DNA from: UBA3478 sp965662045
GTDB lineage: Bacteria; Bacteroidota; Bacteroidia; Flavobacteriales; Flavobacteriaceae
Direction of reading: 5' to 3'
Assembly: GCA_965662045.1 (NCBI GenBank)
Contig: CBFIGE010000010.1
Span: 1-64,000 of the forward strand
Length of the DNA: 64,000 bases
Below the pieces are notes generated by a model that saw only the letters and a program-made list of their open reading frames with translations, was not told the DNA's origin and ran no database searches. Shown in pieces: positions 51,342 through 59,456 of this stretch; position 1 is the first letter of the stretch; the number at the start of each line of letters is the position of its first letter. Position numbers and translations under genes: made by a program.

Positions 51342-52633
51342 ATTCACTTTTGTGGTTTACCACGGACCTTAGGCCTTATGACCATGAAGGTATTCAAATG
51401 GCTATTCGAGAAAGTTCAGGGATTATAGGAGTCTACTGTATTGATAAAGAAGCTTATACTATTAATAACGAATTTGGTTTTAGCAGGCGTTCTAAATTTC
51501 AGCTGGCATTCATTTTAGAAGCTTTAGAAGAGCTAAAAAAAGGACTACAACTACTAAATATACCTCTTATCGTTTTTGATAAATCTGCTTCAGAATGCAT
51601 TCCCCAACTTCTTGATGAATACCAAATCGAACAAGTGATTTTTCAAGAAGAATGGAGTTTTGAAGAGCAAAAAGAAGTGCAAAATCTCAAATCACAATCA
51701 CCTCATACTATTTTTAAGACTTATTTAGGTCAGTTCTTGTGGCATCCCGAAGATGTTCCTTATAATTTACATCAAAAAGAAGTGCCTGATGTTTTTACCG
51801 TTTTTCGAAAAAAATGCGAAAAACAAGCACGAGTAAGACCGTTAGTCGAAAACGATTCCTTACCTTCTAATTGTATTGAGCCAGTATCAAATGAAATCCC
51901 TACGCTTAAGAGCTTGCGGATATCAGAGGTAAGCAATCATCCTAATGCTGCCTTTAAATTTCATGGCGGATATCAAAAAGCCCAAGAGAGATTACAGGCT
52001 TATTTTTTTGAAAATCACCGGATAGCTCAATACAAGAAAACCCGTAACGGTCTGTTGGGAACTGAATATTCATCTAAATTTTCACCCTGGCTTGCCATTG
52101 GTGCTGTAAGTCCACGGTACATTTATCACAAAATCAAAGCATATGAAAAAATGCATGTCAAAAACCAAGATACCTATTGGTTAGCATTTGAACTGATGTG
52201 GCGCGATTATTTCAAATATATTTCATTAGAGCACGGAAACGACCTCTTCAAACAAACGGGTATCAAAAAAAGACAATATCACTGGAGACATGATACAAGT
52301 ATATTTTTAAAATGGGTAAATGGTCAAACTGGGGATTCTTTTGTAGATGCTAACATGATAGAATTACAACAAACTGGTTTTATGAGTAATCGGGGAAGGC
52401 AAAACGTGGCTAGTTACTTAACCAAAGATCTCCAAATAGATTGGAGATGGGGAGCAGCCTATTTCGAAAGTATTTTGATTGACTATGATGTACACAGTAA
52501 TTGGGGAAATTGGCAATACGTCAGTGGAGTTGGTAATGACCCAAGAGATCGAAAATTTAATACTAAACTTCAAGCGGAACGATACGATCCAAAACAAGAA
52601 TTCCAAAAACTATGGCTCAACCACAAACACTAA
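51323..52633 (+). CDS. Cryptochrome DASH (photolyase family)
   Basis: A 436-residue FAD photolyase-type protein. The N-terminal alpha/beta domain starts SLLWFTTDLRPYDHEG. The FAD domain has ELMWRDYFKYISLEHG, GDSFVDANMIELQQTGFMSN, RGRQNVASYLTKDLQIDWR, and SNWGNWQYVSGVGNDPRDRK, which are DASH hallmarks. DASH proteins repair pyrimidine dimers in single-stranded DNA using blue light, with MTHF as antenna. It overlaps both neighbours. Confidence 0.95.
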   Translation: MQQKQINSLLWFTTDLRPYDHEGIQMAIRESSGIIGVYCIDKEAYTINNEFGFSRRSKFQLAFILEALEELKKGLQLLNIPLIVFDKSASECIPQLLDEYQIEQVIFQEEWSFEEQKEVQNLKSQSPHTIFKTYLGQFLWHPEDVPYNLHQKEVPDVFTVFRKKCEKQARVRPLVENDSLPSNCIEPVSNEIPTLKSLRISEVSNHPNAAFKFHGGYQKAQERLQAYFFENHRIAQYKKTRNGLLGTEYSSKFSPWLAIGAVSPRYIYHKIKAYEKMHVKNQDTYWLAFELMWRDYFKYISLEHGNDLFKQTGIKKRQYHWRHDTSIFLKWVNGQTGDSFVDANMIELQQTGFMSNRGRQNVASYLTKDLQIDWRWGAAYFESILIDYDVHSNWGNWQYVSGVGNDPRDRKFNTKLQAERYDPKQEFQKLWLNHKH

Positions 52634-54159
52634 GACTTATTCTTGGGGATCAACTCAACACAGAACACAGTTGGTTTAGACAAAAAGAAGACCATGTCTG
52701 TTATCTTATGGCAGAGATAAGACAAGAGACGGATTATGTCAAGCATCACATTCAAAAAATCACTGGATTTTTTGCAGCCATGCGTTCATTCGCTAAACAT
52801 TTGGAAAAACTTGGACATAGGATTATTTATATTCCTATTTCTGAAAACCCAAACCATTTATTCGACTCACTTATTACAGAACAGATTCAACTTCAGAATA
52901 TTCAAAAATTTGAGTATCAAGAACCTGATGAATATAGGTTAGACGCACAACTAAAAAGTCTTTGCGAGCGCCTTGCACAAAAAAATATAGAAACGCACAT
53001 GCAGAGTAGTGAGCACTTTCTCACGCAAAGAAATACCTTAACTCTATTTTTCGAAGGGAAAAAACAAGCCCTCATGGAATCATTCTATAGAATGATGAGA
53101 AAAAAGTCAGGATATTTAATGACTGGAGATCAGCCAGAGGGAGGGAAATGGAATTATGACGGTGAAAACAGATCATCTTTTAAAGATCAAGTCCCTATTC
53201 CAGTCATACCACTTTTAAGGAACGACATAAAGGCTGTAGTAGATGAAATCAAGACTGAAAACATCCAGTATATCGGAGAAATTGACATCAATAACTTTAA
53301 CTGGCCAATAAACCGTCAACAAGGAATTAAACTTCTTAAGCATTTCTGCGAACATCTTCTGCCCTATTTTGGAAAATATCAAGATGCACTTTACAGTGAA
53401 GATCCTTTTTTATTTCACTCTCGATTGAGTTTCGCTCTTAATCTTAAGATGATAAGTCCCAAAGAAGTAATAGAGCACAGTATAGAGTCGTATTGCAAAA
53501 ACAGGGACCGTGTTAGTGTGGCCCAAATTGAAGGATTCGTCAGACAAATTTTAGGATGGAGAGAATACATGAGAGGAATGTACTGGAGAGAAATGCCTGA
53601 ATATGCCAAATTAAATGCATTAAAACATCGCAATACCTTGCCCTTGTTTTATTGGACGGGAAACACCAAAATGAAATGTCTAGAAAAGGCAATTTCCCAA
53701 AGCCTAAAACATTCCTATGCACATCATATTCAAAGGCTCATGGTTACAGGAAATTTTGCTCTTCTCACACAAATAGACCCTGACCAGTTGGATCAGTGGT
53801 ATTTAGGAATTTATATTGATGCTATTGAATGGGTAGAAATGCCTAATACAAGAGGGATGAGTCAATATGCAGATTTTGGGAAAATCGCGACTAAGCCCTA
53901 TATCAGCAGTGCAAACTATATCGATAAGATGAGTGATTACTGTAAAGGCTGTCATTACAATGCTAAAGCCAAAAAAGGAGAGGAATCCTGCCCGTTCAAC
54001 AGCCTATATTGGAACTTTTTAGATTATCACAGAACTAAACTTTCCAAAAACCCGCGCATGGGTATGATGTATCGTTTACTAGACAAAAAAAATCCTGAAG
54101 AAATGGAAGAAATAAGAGATCGCGCTTCAAAAATTATAGAGAATCCAGATCTCTTTTAA
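52612..54159 (+). CDS. FeS-BCP photolyase (prokaryotic (6-4) type, PhrB-like)
   Basis: A 515-residue protein of the iron-sulfur bacterial cryptochrome/photolyase class. It begins LRLILGDQLNTEHSWF. The four Fe-S ligands align as Cys356 (KMKCLEK), Cys444 and Cys447 (YCKGCHYN), and Cys460 (SCPFN); the spacing equals that of Agrobacterium PhrB (350, 438, 441, 454) shifted by six. FAD-domain motifs include GWREYMRGMYWREMPEYA and YADFGKIATKPYISSANYID. It probably repairs (6-4) photoproducts. It overlaps Cry-DASH by 22 nt and ClpP by 4 nt at the 3' end. Confidence 0.95.
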   Translation: MAQPQTLRLILGDQLNTEHSWFRQKEDHVCYLMAEIRQETDYVKHHIQKITGFFAAMRSFAKHLEKLGHRIIYIPISENPNHLFDSLITEQIQLQNIQKFEYQEPDEYRLDAQLKSLCERLAQKNIETHMQSSEHFLTQRNTLTLFFEGKKQALMESFYRMMRKKSGYLMTGDQPEGGKWNYDGENRSSFKDQVPIPVIPLLRNDIKAVVDEIKTENIQYIGEIDINNFNWPINRQQGIKLLKHFCEHLLPYFGKYQDALYSEDPFLFHSRLSFALNLKMISPKEVIEHSIESYCKNRDRVSVAQIEGFVRQILGWREYMRGMYWREMPEYAKLNALKHRNTLPLFYWTGNTKMKCLEKAISQSLKHSYAHHIQRLMVTGNFALLTQIDPDQLDQWYLGIYIDAIEWVEMPNTRGMSQYADFGKIATKPYISSANYIDKMSDYCKGCHYNAKAKKGEESCPFNSLYWNFLDYHRTKLSKNPRMGMMYRLLDKKNPEEMEEIRDRASKIIENPDLF

Positions 54160-54698
54160 TCGATAATGTGATCTGCAATACCGTAAGCCAAGGACTCATC
54201 AGCATTCATCCAATAATCTCTATCGAAATCTTTCATGACTTTATTAAAGTCTTGACCGCAATTATCCGCCAATATCTTGGCCCCTATTTCTTTGGTTTTG
54301 ATGATTTCCCTCGCTTGAATTTCTATGTTTGACGCTTGACCTTGAGCTCCACCACTAGGCTGATGAATCATCACTCTAGCATGTTTTTGAATGTAGCGCT
54401 TTCCTCTTTCTCCTGCAGAAAGAAGAATACTTCCCATTGAGGCCGCGAGACCAGAACAAACCGTTGCTACAGGACTCTCAATTTGCTTAATGGTATCGTA
54501 TATAGAAAAACCTGAAGTCACATAACCACCAGGGCTATTTATGACTAATGAAATTTCATCGTAATTTAAATTGTTCAAATACAAAAGACGGTCAACTATA
54601 TGCTTTGCAGATTCATCATTCACCATTCCCCAAAGAAAAATTTTGCGCTGCTCAAGTAAGTTTCTGTCAATTAAATCCTGTGTATTTATATCAGCCAT
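54156..54698 (-). CDS. clpP: ClpP-type serine protease subunit
   Basis: A 180-residue ClpP-family protein, shorter than most ClpP. The catalytic triad appears as Ser87 (GLAASMGSILL), His112 (VMIHQPSGG) and an Asp in the DFDRDYWMNADESLAYGIAD region. It lacks an N-terminal propeptide. In Bacteroidota a second ClpP paralogue is common, and the main clpP-clpX pair is not here, so this may be the accessory copy. It ends 4 nt inside the convergent FeS-BCP gene. Confidence 0.9.
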   Translation of the reverse strand: MADINTQDLIDRNLLEQRKIFLWGMVNDESAKHIVDRLLYLNNLNYDEISLVINSPGGYVTSGFSIYDTIKQIESPVATVCSGLAASMGSILLSAGERGKRYIQKHARVMIHQPSGGAQGQASNIEIQAREIIKTKEIGAKILADNCGQDFNKVMKDFDRDYWMNADESLAYGIADHIID

Positions 54699-54776
54699 AT
54701 TTGAAAATTTGTTCTTACAAAATTAGTGTATTGTTTGCATTCTATGCGAACATCATTAGTATCTTTAACTAAAAAA

Positions 54777-55487
54777 ATGACGAAGCATCTCTACTTTTCC
54801 TTCTGCGCCGTAATCGTATTTGTATTCTCATCTTGTTCAAATAAAACAAAAGAGCAACCTGAGGTTGAAGAAGTTCAAAAATCTATTGTTGAATTATTTA
54901 CCGATAAGGTCGCAGAGGCACATGGTTTTAAGCAGTGGTCTGAGGTGGAAGAAATTAGCTTTAGTTTTAATGTGAGCCGAGCGAACGGAAACACCTTTAG
55001 TCGTTTTTGGATATGGCAACCTAAATCAAATACAGTCGGGAGCATACAAGAAAAAGACACGATTTGGTACAATAGAAACCAAGCTCTAGATAGTATAGAG
55101 AACCGACTTAATGCCGGCTTCACCAATGATAAATTCTGGCTACTCACTCCATTTAACCTCATTTGGGATAGAGGTAATTACAGGGCGACCCTATCAGAAA
55201 ATATCAGTTCTCCAGTTGAAAACAAAAGCTATACAAAGCTCACCATAGTCTATGGACAAGAAGGAGGATATACACCAGGAGATGCTTATGATTTTTACGT
55301 GGATGATGAGCATATCATAAGAGAATGGTCCTTTCGCAGAGGAAATCAAACAGAACCTAATATCAATTCAGCCTGTAAAGATTATATCGAAATTGGAGGA
55401 TTGCGACTCGTACAAAACTACGCTCGTGCCAAAAAAGAGCGTGCCCTTTTCTTTAGTGATTTGAAGGTGGAAACTTTGCAAAAATAA
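54777..55487 (+). CDS. Lipoprotein of unknown function
   Basis: A 236-residue exported protein with a lipoprotein signal (FSFCAVIVFVFSSC, lipobox Cys20). The mature part is rich in strands (FSFNVSRANGNTFSRFWIWQ, YTPGDAYDFYVDDEHIIREW). I do not recognise a family with confidence; the shape suggests a lipid-binding beta fold. TATCTTTA, near the -7 consensus, lies 10 nt before the ATG at 54777, which was preferred over an in-frame upstream ATG at 54726. The 3' end overlaps the convergent MFS gene by 35 nt. Confidence 0.7.
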   Translation: MTKHLYFSFCAVIVFVFSSCSNKTKEQPEVEEVQKSIVELFTDKVAEAHGFKQWSEVEEISFSFNVSRANGNTFSRFWIWQPKSNTVGSIQEKDTIWYNRNQALDSIENRLNAGFTNDKFWLLTPFNLIWDRGNYRATLSENISSPVENKSYTKLTIVYGQEGGYTPGDAYDFYVDDEHIIREWSFRRGNQTEPNINSACKDYIEIGGLRLVQNYARAKKERALFFSDLKVETLQK

Positions 55488-56613
55488 TAGCAAAGAGCAT
55501 TGCTATAGCCACGACAAACATTAAACTAAAACTCTCGGTCAAGGAGTATTGTTCTGCAATAAATCCTAATATAACTGGGGTAAAAAGAAATCCTAAATAG
55601 CCAGATCCTGCAATAAAAGAAACTCCTGTAGAGGCGGGTACAGCTTTCATTTTTCCGCCTATTCGAAAAAGTTCAGGAATGATTACAGAAAAACCTAAGC
55701 CACCCAGCGAAAATCCAATAACACTATAAACCTCGTGTTCTTGAAGAATAAATACATAAGCTAAAATGGAGACTGTAGAACTTATTAACAAGGTTTTTCT
55801 AGAGCCAACTCTAGAGGAGATTCCATCACCTAAAAAGCGTCCTAGTGTCATACAAACAGAAAACATGATAAAACCCACACCTATATACTGTTCAGGAGCC
55901 TGAACCACCTCTTTCATAAATAAGGTCGACCAATCTATAATCGCACCCTCACTTCCCATGGCCACAAAAGAAATTACTGAAAGAAGAATCATAGCTTTAA
56001 AAACTTGTATTCCAACTTTTGCAGTAGTTTTCTCTTTTGCTGATGCTCTAATCAAAACGTATTGGTTCTTGAGCAAAAAATTGACCGCAATTAAAAACAG
56101 AGAAAGTGTTAGAACATGAAGTACAGGATTTCCAATAATTGGTATAAAGAACGATCCTAAACCCGCACAAACGCCCCCTAATGAAAAAAATCCGTGTGCC
56201 GAAGACATGAATTGTACGTTGTCAATTTTTTCAATTTCAGATACCAATGAATTCATAGCAATATCTAAAAATCCATTACACAATCCGAACACAAATAAAG
56301 CTGCACAAAGGCTAAGATAACTAGGAGTAGAAAGTGGAAAAATAAAGCAAATACAACCTGCTACTATGGCATACCAAGTCGATTTACCAGCTCCAACCCG
56401 CTGAATGATACGGGAGGCAAAAGGTAAAACCGCAAAAACTCCAAAAGCCAAAAAGAATATCGCAATGCCGAGTTGATCTTTTGATATATCAAGAGTTTCT
56501 TTTACTGTGGGAATGTAAATCGCCCAAGTTCCAAACCAAAAATTTAAAGTAGCGAAAGCGAAGGACGCCGCAAAGTACTTTTTATTACTTAAAATAAGTA
56601 GAAGTGATTTCAT
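55453..56613 (-). CDS. MFS transporter
   Basis: A 386-residue major-facilitator permease with about twelve membrane segments. It begins SLLLILSNKKYFAASFAFAT and contains the motif GRFLGDGISSRVGSRKTLLI in the middle, an MFS motif A variant. Its substrate is unknown. The start overlaps the kynureninase stop by 4 nt, so export or import of a tryptophan-related compound is an inference from position. Confidence 0.88.
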   Translation of the reverse strand: MKSLLLILSNKKYFAASFAFATLNFWFGTWAIYIPTVKETLDISKDQLGIAIFFLAFGVFAVLPFASRIIQRVGAGKSTWYAIVAGCICFIFPLSTPSYLSLCAALFVFGLCNGFLDIAMNSLVSEIEKIDNVQFMSSAHGFFSLGGVCAGLGSFFIPIIGNPVLHVLTLSLFLIAVNFLLKNQYVLIRASAKEKTTAKVGIQVFKAMILLSVISFVAMGSEGAIIDWSTLFMKEVVQAPEQYIGVGFIMFSVCMTLGRFLGDGISSRVGSRKTLLISSTVSILAYVFILQEHEVYSVIGFSLGGLGFSVIIPELFRIGGKMKAVPASTGVSFIAGSGYLGFLFTPVILGFIAEQYSLTESFSLMFVVAIAMLFAIIFAKFPPSNH

Positions 56614-57872
56614 GAATGATATGCTACAGCTTGCATTAAAAGTTGACCAAAATTATAGATGTCTTCAAACGAATTATACATAGGTACAGGAGCCATTCGA
56701 ATTACATTAGGCTCACGCCAGTCTGGAACACAACCATTCGAGGTGAGGTATTCGAAAATAGATTTATTCTGTCCGTGTAAATAGATAGATAATTGGGCTC
56801 CACGCTGTGACGGTGTAATTATTTCAAAATTTAAGTCGAGTTCTTTGGCGATATCCTTCAATACGAATTCTAAATATCCAGTTAATTGGTCACGCTTTTC
56901 AATGAGTGCTGACATACCCGCTTTTTCAAAAAGGGTCAAAGAAGCCAAAAAGGGAGCAAGAGAAAGAATCGGAGCATTACTCACCTGCCAGGCATCTGCA
57001 GTTGGCATGGGATCAAAACGGTCTGTCATTTTAAAACGCGTTTCTTTTTTATTTCCCCACCATCCTTCAAACCTATGAATGTCTTTATCATTCAAGTGCC
57101 GCTTGTGAATGAAAACACCTGAGGCATTTCCTGGTCCAGCATTGAGGTATTTGTAACTGCACCAGGCTGCAAAGTCAACTCCCCAGTCATGAAGAGCTAA
57201 TTCAATATTACCTGCTGCATGGGCTAAGTCCCATCCAACTATTACATCATTCTTCCGAGCCACTTCTGTGATTTTCTGTATATCAAATACTTGACCGTTA
57301 TAATAATTCACTCCTCCCAAAAAGACAAGTGCCAATTCTGAAGCATTGTTTTCTATGGCTTGAATGAAATCCTGTGTATGATAGAGGCCGTCTTCTCTTT
57401 TAGGAACCTGTATGAGCTCATCTTCAGGATTGAGACCTCGAAAGCGTAGTTGAGAGTCCAAAATATACTTATCCGATGGAAAGGCCTTTTCCTCACATAA
57501 AATTTTAGTTTTTACTCCCTTAGGTCTAAAAAAAGAAACCAAAAGAAAATGCAAATTCACCGATAACGTGTTCATCACAGTTAATTCTTCTTGCTGACAT
57601 CCCATGATTTTAGAAAGTGTGGGGACCAACTTTTCGTGATATTCCCACCAAGGACGATCTCCGTTAAAATGTCCTTCTACGGCAAGTTCACCCCAAGCAT
57701 TCATTACCTCATCTACATAGGATTGGCTCACTTTTGGCTGAAGACCTAAGGAATTACCTGTGAAATAGAGTACATCTCTTCCGTTAAATTGAGGAAATAT
57801 AAATTCCTTTCTCAAGTAATTCAATGTATCATTTTGATCACAGGCTAAGGCAAAATCTCGGGTGTTTTGCAT
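56610..57872 (-). CDS. kynU: Kynureninase
   Basis: KynU cleaves kynurenine or 3-hydroxykynurenine to (hydroxy)anthranilate and alanine. The 420-residue PLP enzyme has FTGNSLGLQPK, GHFNGDRPWWEYHEKL, GVNYYNGQVFDI, GWDLAHAAGNIELALHDWGV, and the PLP lysine Lys241 in CSYKYLNAGPGN. The length is normal. No other kynurenine-pathway gene (kmo, haao, kynA) is in the window. It overlaps the MFS gene by 4 nt. Confidence 0.95.
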   Translation of the reverse strand: MQNTRDFALACDQNDTLNYLRKEFIFPQFNGRDVLYFTGNSLGLQPKVSQSYVDEVMNAWGELAVEGHFNGDRPWWEYHEKLVPTLSKIMGCQQEELTVMNTLSVNLHFLLVSFFRPKGVKTKILCEEKAFPSDKYILDSQLRFRGLNPEDELIQVPKREDGLYHTQDFIQAIENNASELALVFLGGVNYYNGQVFDIQKITEVARKNDVIVGWDLAHAAGNIELALHDWGVDFAAWCSYKYLNAGPGNASGVFIHKRHLNDKDIHRFEGWWGNKKETRFKMTDRFDPMPTADAWQVSNAPILSLAPFLASLTLFEKAGMSALIEKRDQLTGYLEFVLKDIAKELDLNFEIITPSQRGAQLSIYLHGQNKSIFEYLTSNGCVPDWREPNVIRMAPVPMYNSFEDIYNFGQLLMQAVAYHS

Positions 57873-57948
57873 AAAAAGATTTATTTTCGAGTTCTGATTA
57901 AAACAGTGATGAAATTAATTCATCTCTGAAGAATACAAAACAAGAAAA

Positions 57949-58596
57949 GTGCATTTCTTCTCTGAATCCCTTGAAAATTATATTACACAGCACGCTGAAG
58001 AAGAATTTGAATATCTTCAAGCCTTAAGAGCTGAAACACACAGAAAAGTGATTCAGCCACGAATGATTAGCGGACATTATCAAGGGCGTCTTTTATCTTT
58101 TATTTCAAAACTATCGAGGCCAGATAAAATACTTGAAATTGGAACCTATACTGGATATTCTGCTCTGTGCTTAGCTGAGGGACTTAGTGAGCGCGGCCGA
58201 TTAGACTCTATTGAAATTAACGAAGAACTGATACATATACATCAGAGATATCTGCATCAATCTCAATATGCAGATCAAATACAAGTGATTTATGGTGATG
58301 CCTTAACTGTGCTTCCCCAACTAAAAGAGTCATACGATTTGGTATTTATAGACGCAAAAAAAGCCTTGTATAATAGCTATTTAGATTTGGTTCTTCCGCT
58401 GATGTCCAAAAACAGTCTATTACTTGCGGATAATATTCTATGGTCTGGTAAAGTAGTCGAAGAAGTGGCGACAAATGATAAAGCTACACAAGAATTATTA
58501 GCCTTTAACCAAAGGCTACACGAGGATATAAATTTTGAATCGATTATACTGCCTGTTCGTGATGGTTTGAGTTTACATCGAAAAAGAAACGATTGA
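57949..58596 (+). CDS. SAM-dependent O-methyltransferase
   Basis: A 215-residue class I methyltransferase of the COMT/CCoAMT type. Motif I is LEIGTYTGYSALCLAEGL, followed by RLDSIEINEELI and DLVFIDAKKALYNSYLDLVL (metal-binding Asp region), and LADNILWSGKVVEE. It starts with GTG at 57949, no ATG being available close by. The substrate is unknown. It is divergent from kynU, and its 3' end overlaps the PAP2 gene by 53 nt. Confidence 0.9.
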   Translation: MHFFSESLENYITQHAEEEFEYLQALRAETHRKVIQPRMISGHYQGRLLSFISKLSRPDKILEIGTYTGYSALCLAEGLSERGRLDSIEINEELIHIHQRYLHQSQYADQIQVIYGDALTVLPQLKESYDLVFIDAKKALYNSYLDLVLPLMSKNSLLLADNILWSGKVVEEVATNDKATQELLAFNQRLHEDINFESIILPVRDGLSLHRKRND

Positions 58597-59125
58597 TTAA
58601 GGCTATGTGCAAACAGGCGCTTAGAACACCTACAAGAGCTCCAATAAAAATATCTGTAGGATAATGAACCCCTAGATACAAACGGCTGTAAGTAAATAAA
58701 GCAGGCCAAATAAAAACGAGTAGTCCGTATTTAAAATTCAATTTGTTAAAATAATACCAAGTAAATATGGCAATAGCTACAGAACTCGCAGCATGACCAG
58801 AAAAAAAACTATAATCTGTAGGCTTTATAAGTACTCTTAACAATTCGTTAAATTCAGGATCGTTAACCGGTCTTAAACGTTTAAAAAAGGGTTTAGACAA
58901 AAACATTAAACCTAAAACCGTGGCCACATTGAGCAAGGAACACAATAGCAAAATGCTAAAAATTTTTAGTTTCAATCGATAGAAGAAAAAAGCAATGCAA
59001 AAAATAAGAAGTGGAATCCAAGTGGTAAAACGAGTAATGACTAGCCAAAATTGGTCGTACGCTGGGGTACCTAATTGATTTAAAAATAAGAGAATTTCGC
59101 GATCAAGTGTTTCGATCAAATTCAC
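58544..59125 (-). CDS. PAP2-family membrane phosphatase
   Basis: A 193-residue membrane protein with five or six membrane segments and the three PAP2 motifs KRLRPVND, SFFSGHAAS and SRLYLGVHYPTD (catalytic His in the latter two). It may dephosphorylate undecaprenyl pyrophosphate or lipid phosphates. It overlaps the tatA stop by 4 nt (ATGA). The 3' end overlaps the O-methyltransferase gene by 53 nt. Confidence 0.92.
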   Translation of the reverse strand: MNLIETLDREILLFLNQLGTPAYDQFWLVITRFTTWIPLLIFCIAFFFYRLKLKIFSILLLCSLLNVATVLGLMFLSKPFFKRLRPVNDPEFNELLRVLIKPTDYSFFSGHAASSVAIAIFTWYYFNKLNFKYGLLVFIWPALFTYSRLYLGVHYPTDIFIGALVGVLSACLHIALINRFFFDVNSNHHEQAV

Positions 59126-59400
59126 ATTCCGCCTCTTTTGATACTGCCACCTACATCTTCAACTGATTTTTTAACCTCGTTGATTTCTTTTTTGATTTCT
59201 TGGCCCAGATTGGCATCTAAACCTTGATTATCAGCGGTTTTTTTTATTTCCCTTTTAATGTCTTCGGTGGCGTCTTTGAGTTGTCTCATACCCTTTGCTA
59301 GACCACGAACAATTTCAGGCAATTTGTCCGAACCAAATATCAGTACTGAGACAAACACGACAAAAAATATTTCCGCTCCGCTAATAAATAATACATTCAT
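59122..59400 (-). CDS. tatA: Sec-independent translocase protein TatA/TatE family
   Basis: A 92-residue Tat pore component with an N-terminal membrane segment (SGAEIFFVVFVSVLIFGSDK), the hinge LPEIVRGLAKGMRQLKDA, and an amphipathic charged tail. ATG 59400 gives MNVLFISGAEI; the frame continues upstream, but that lies in the M1 terminator. A -7 box lies only 4 nt before the ATG (separate entry). TatC is not in the window. The PAP2 gene is coupled by ATGA. Confidence 0.9.
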   Translation of the reverse strand: MNVLFISGAEIFFVVFVSVLIFGSDKLPEIVRGLAKGMRQLKDATEDIKREIKKTADNQGLDANLGQEIKKEINEVKKSVEDVGGSIKRGGM

Positions 59401-59404
59401 ATTA

Positions 59405-59412
59405 CAAAAGTA
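59405..59412 (-). promoter_or_regulatory. -7 box (TACTTTTG) directly before tatA
   Basis: The minus strand reads TACTTTTG, an exact TAnnTTTG match, then TAAT and the tatA ATG. A start point at the usual distance would fall at or next to the ATG, implying a leaderless mRNA. It also overlaps the end of the T run of the M1 terminator. Confidence 0.55.
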
Positions 59413-59448
59413 AAAAAACCCATGACTGAAATATACTTCAGTCATGGG
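59412..59448 (-). terminator. Intrinsic terminator after the M1 peptidase gene
   Basis: A perfect 12-bp hairpin (CCCATGACTGAA and TTCAGTCATGGG, 6-nt loop) lies 8 nt after the M1 stop and is followed on the minus strand by seven T residues. It separates the peptidase transcript from tatA. Confidence 0.9.
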
Positions 59449-59456
59449 AATTTAAC

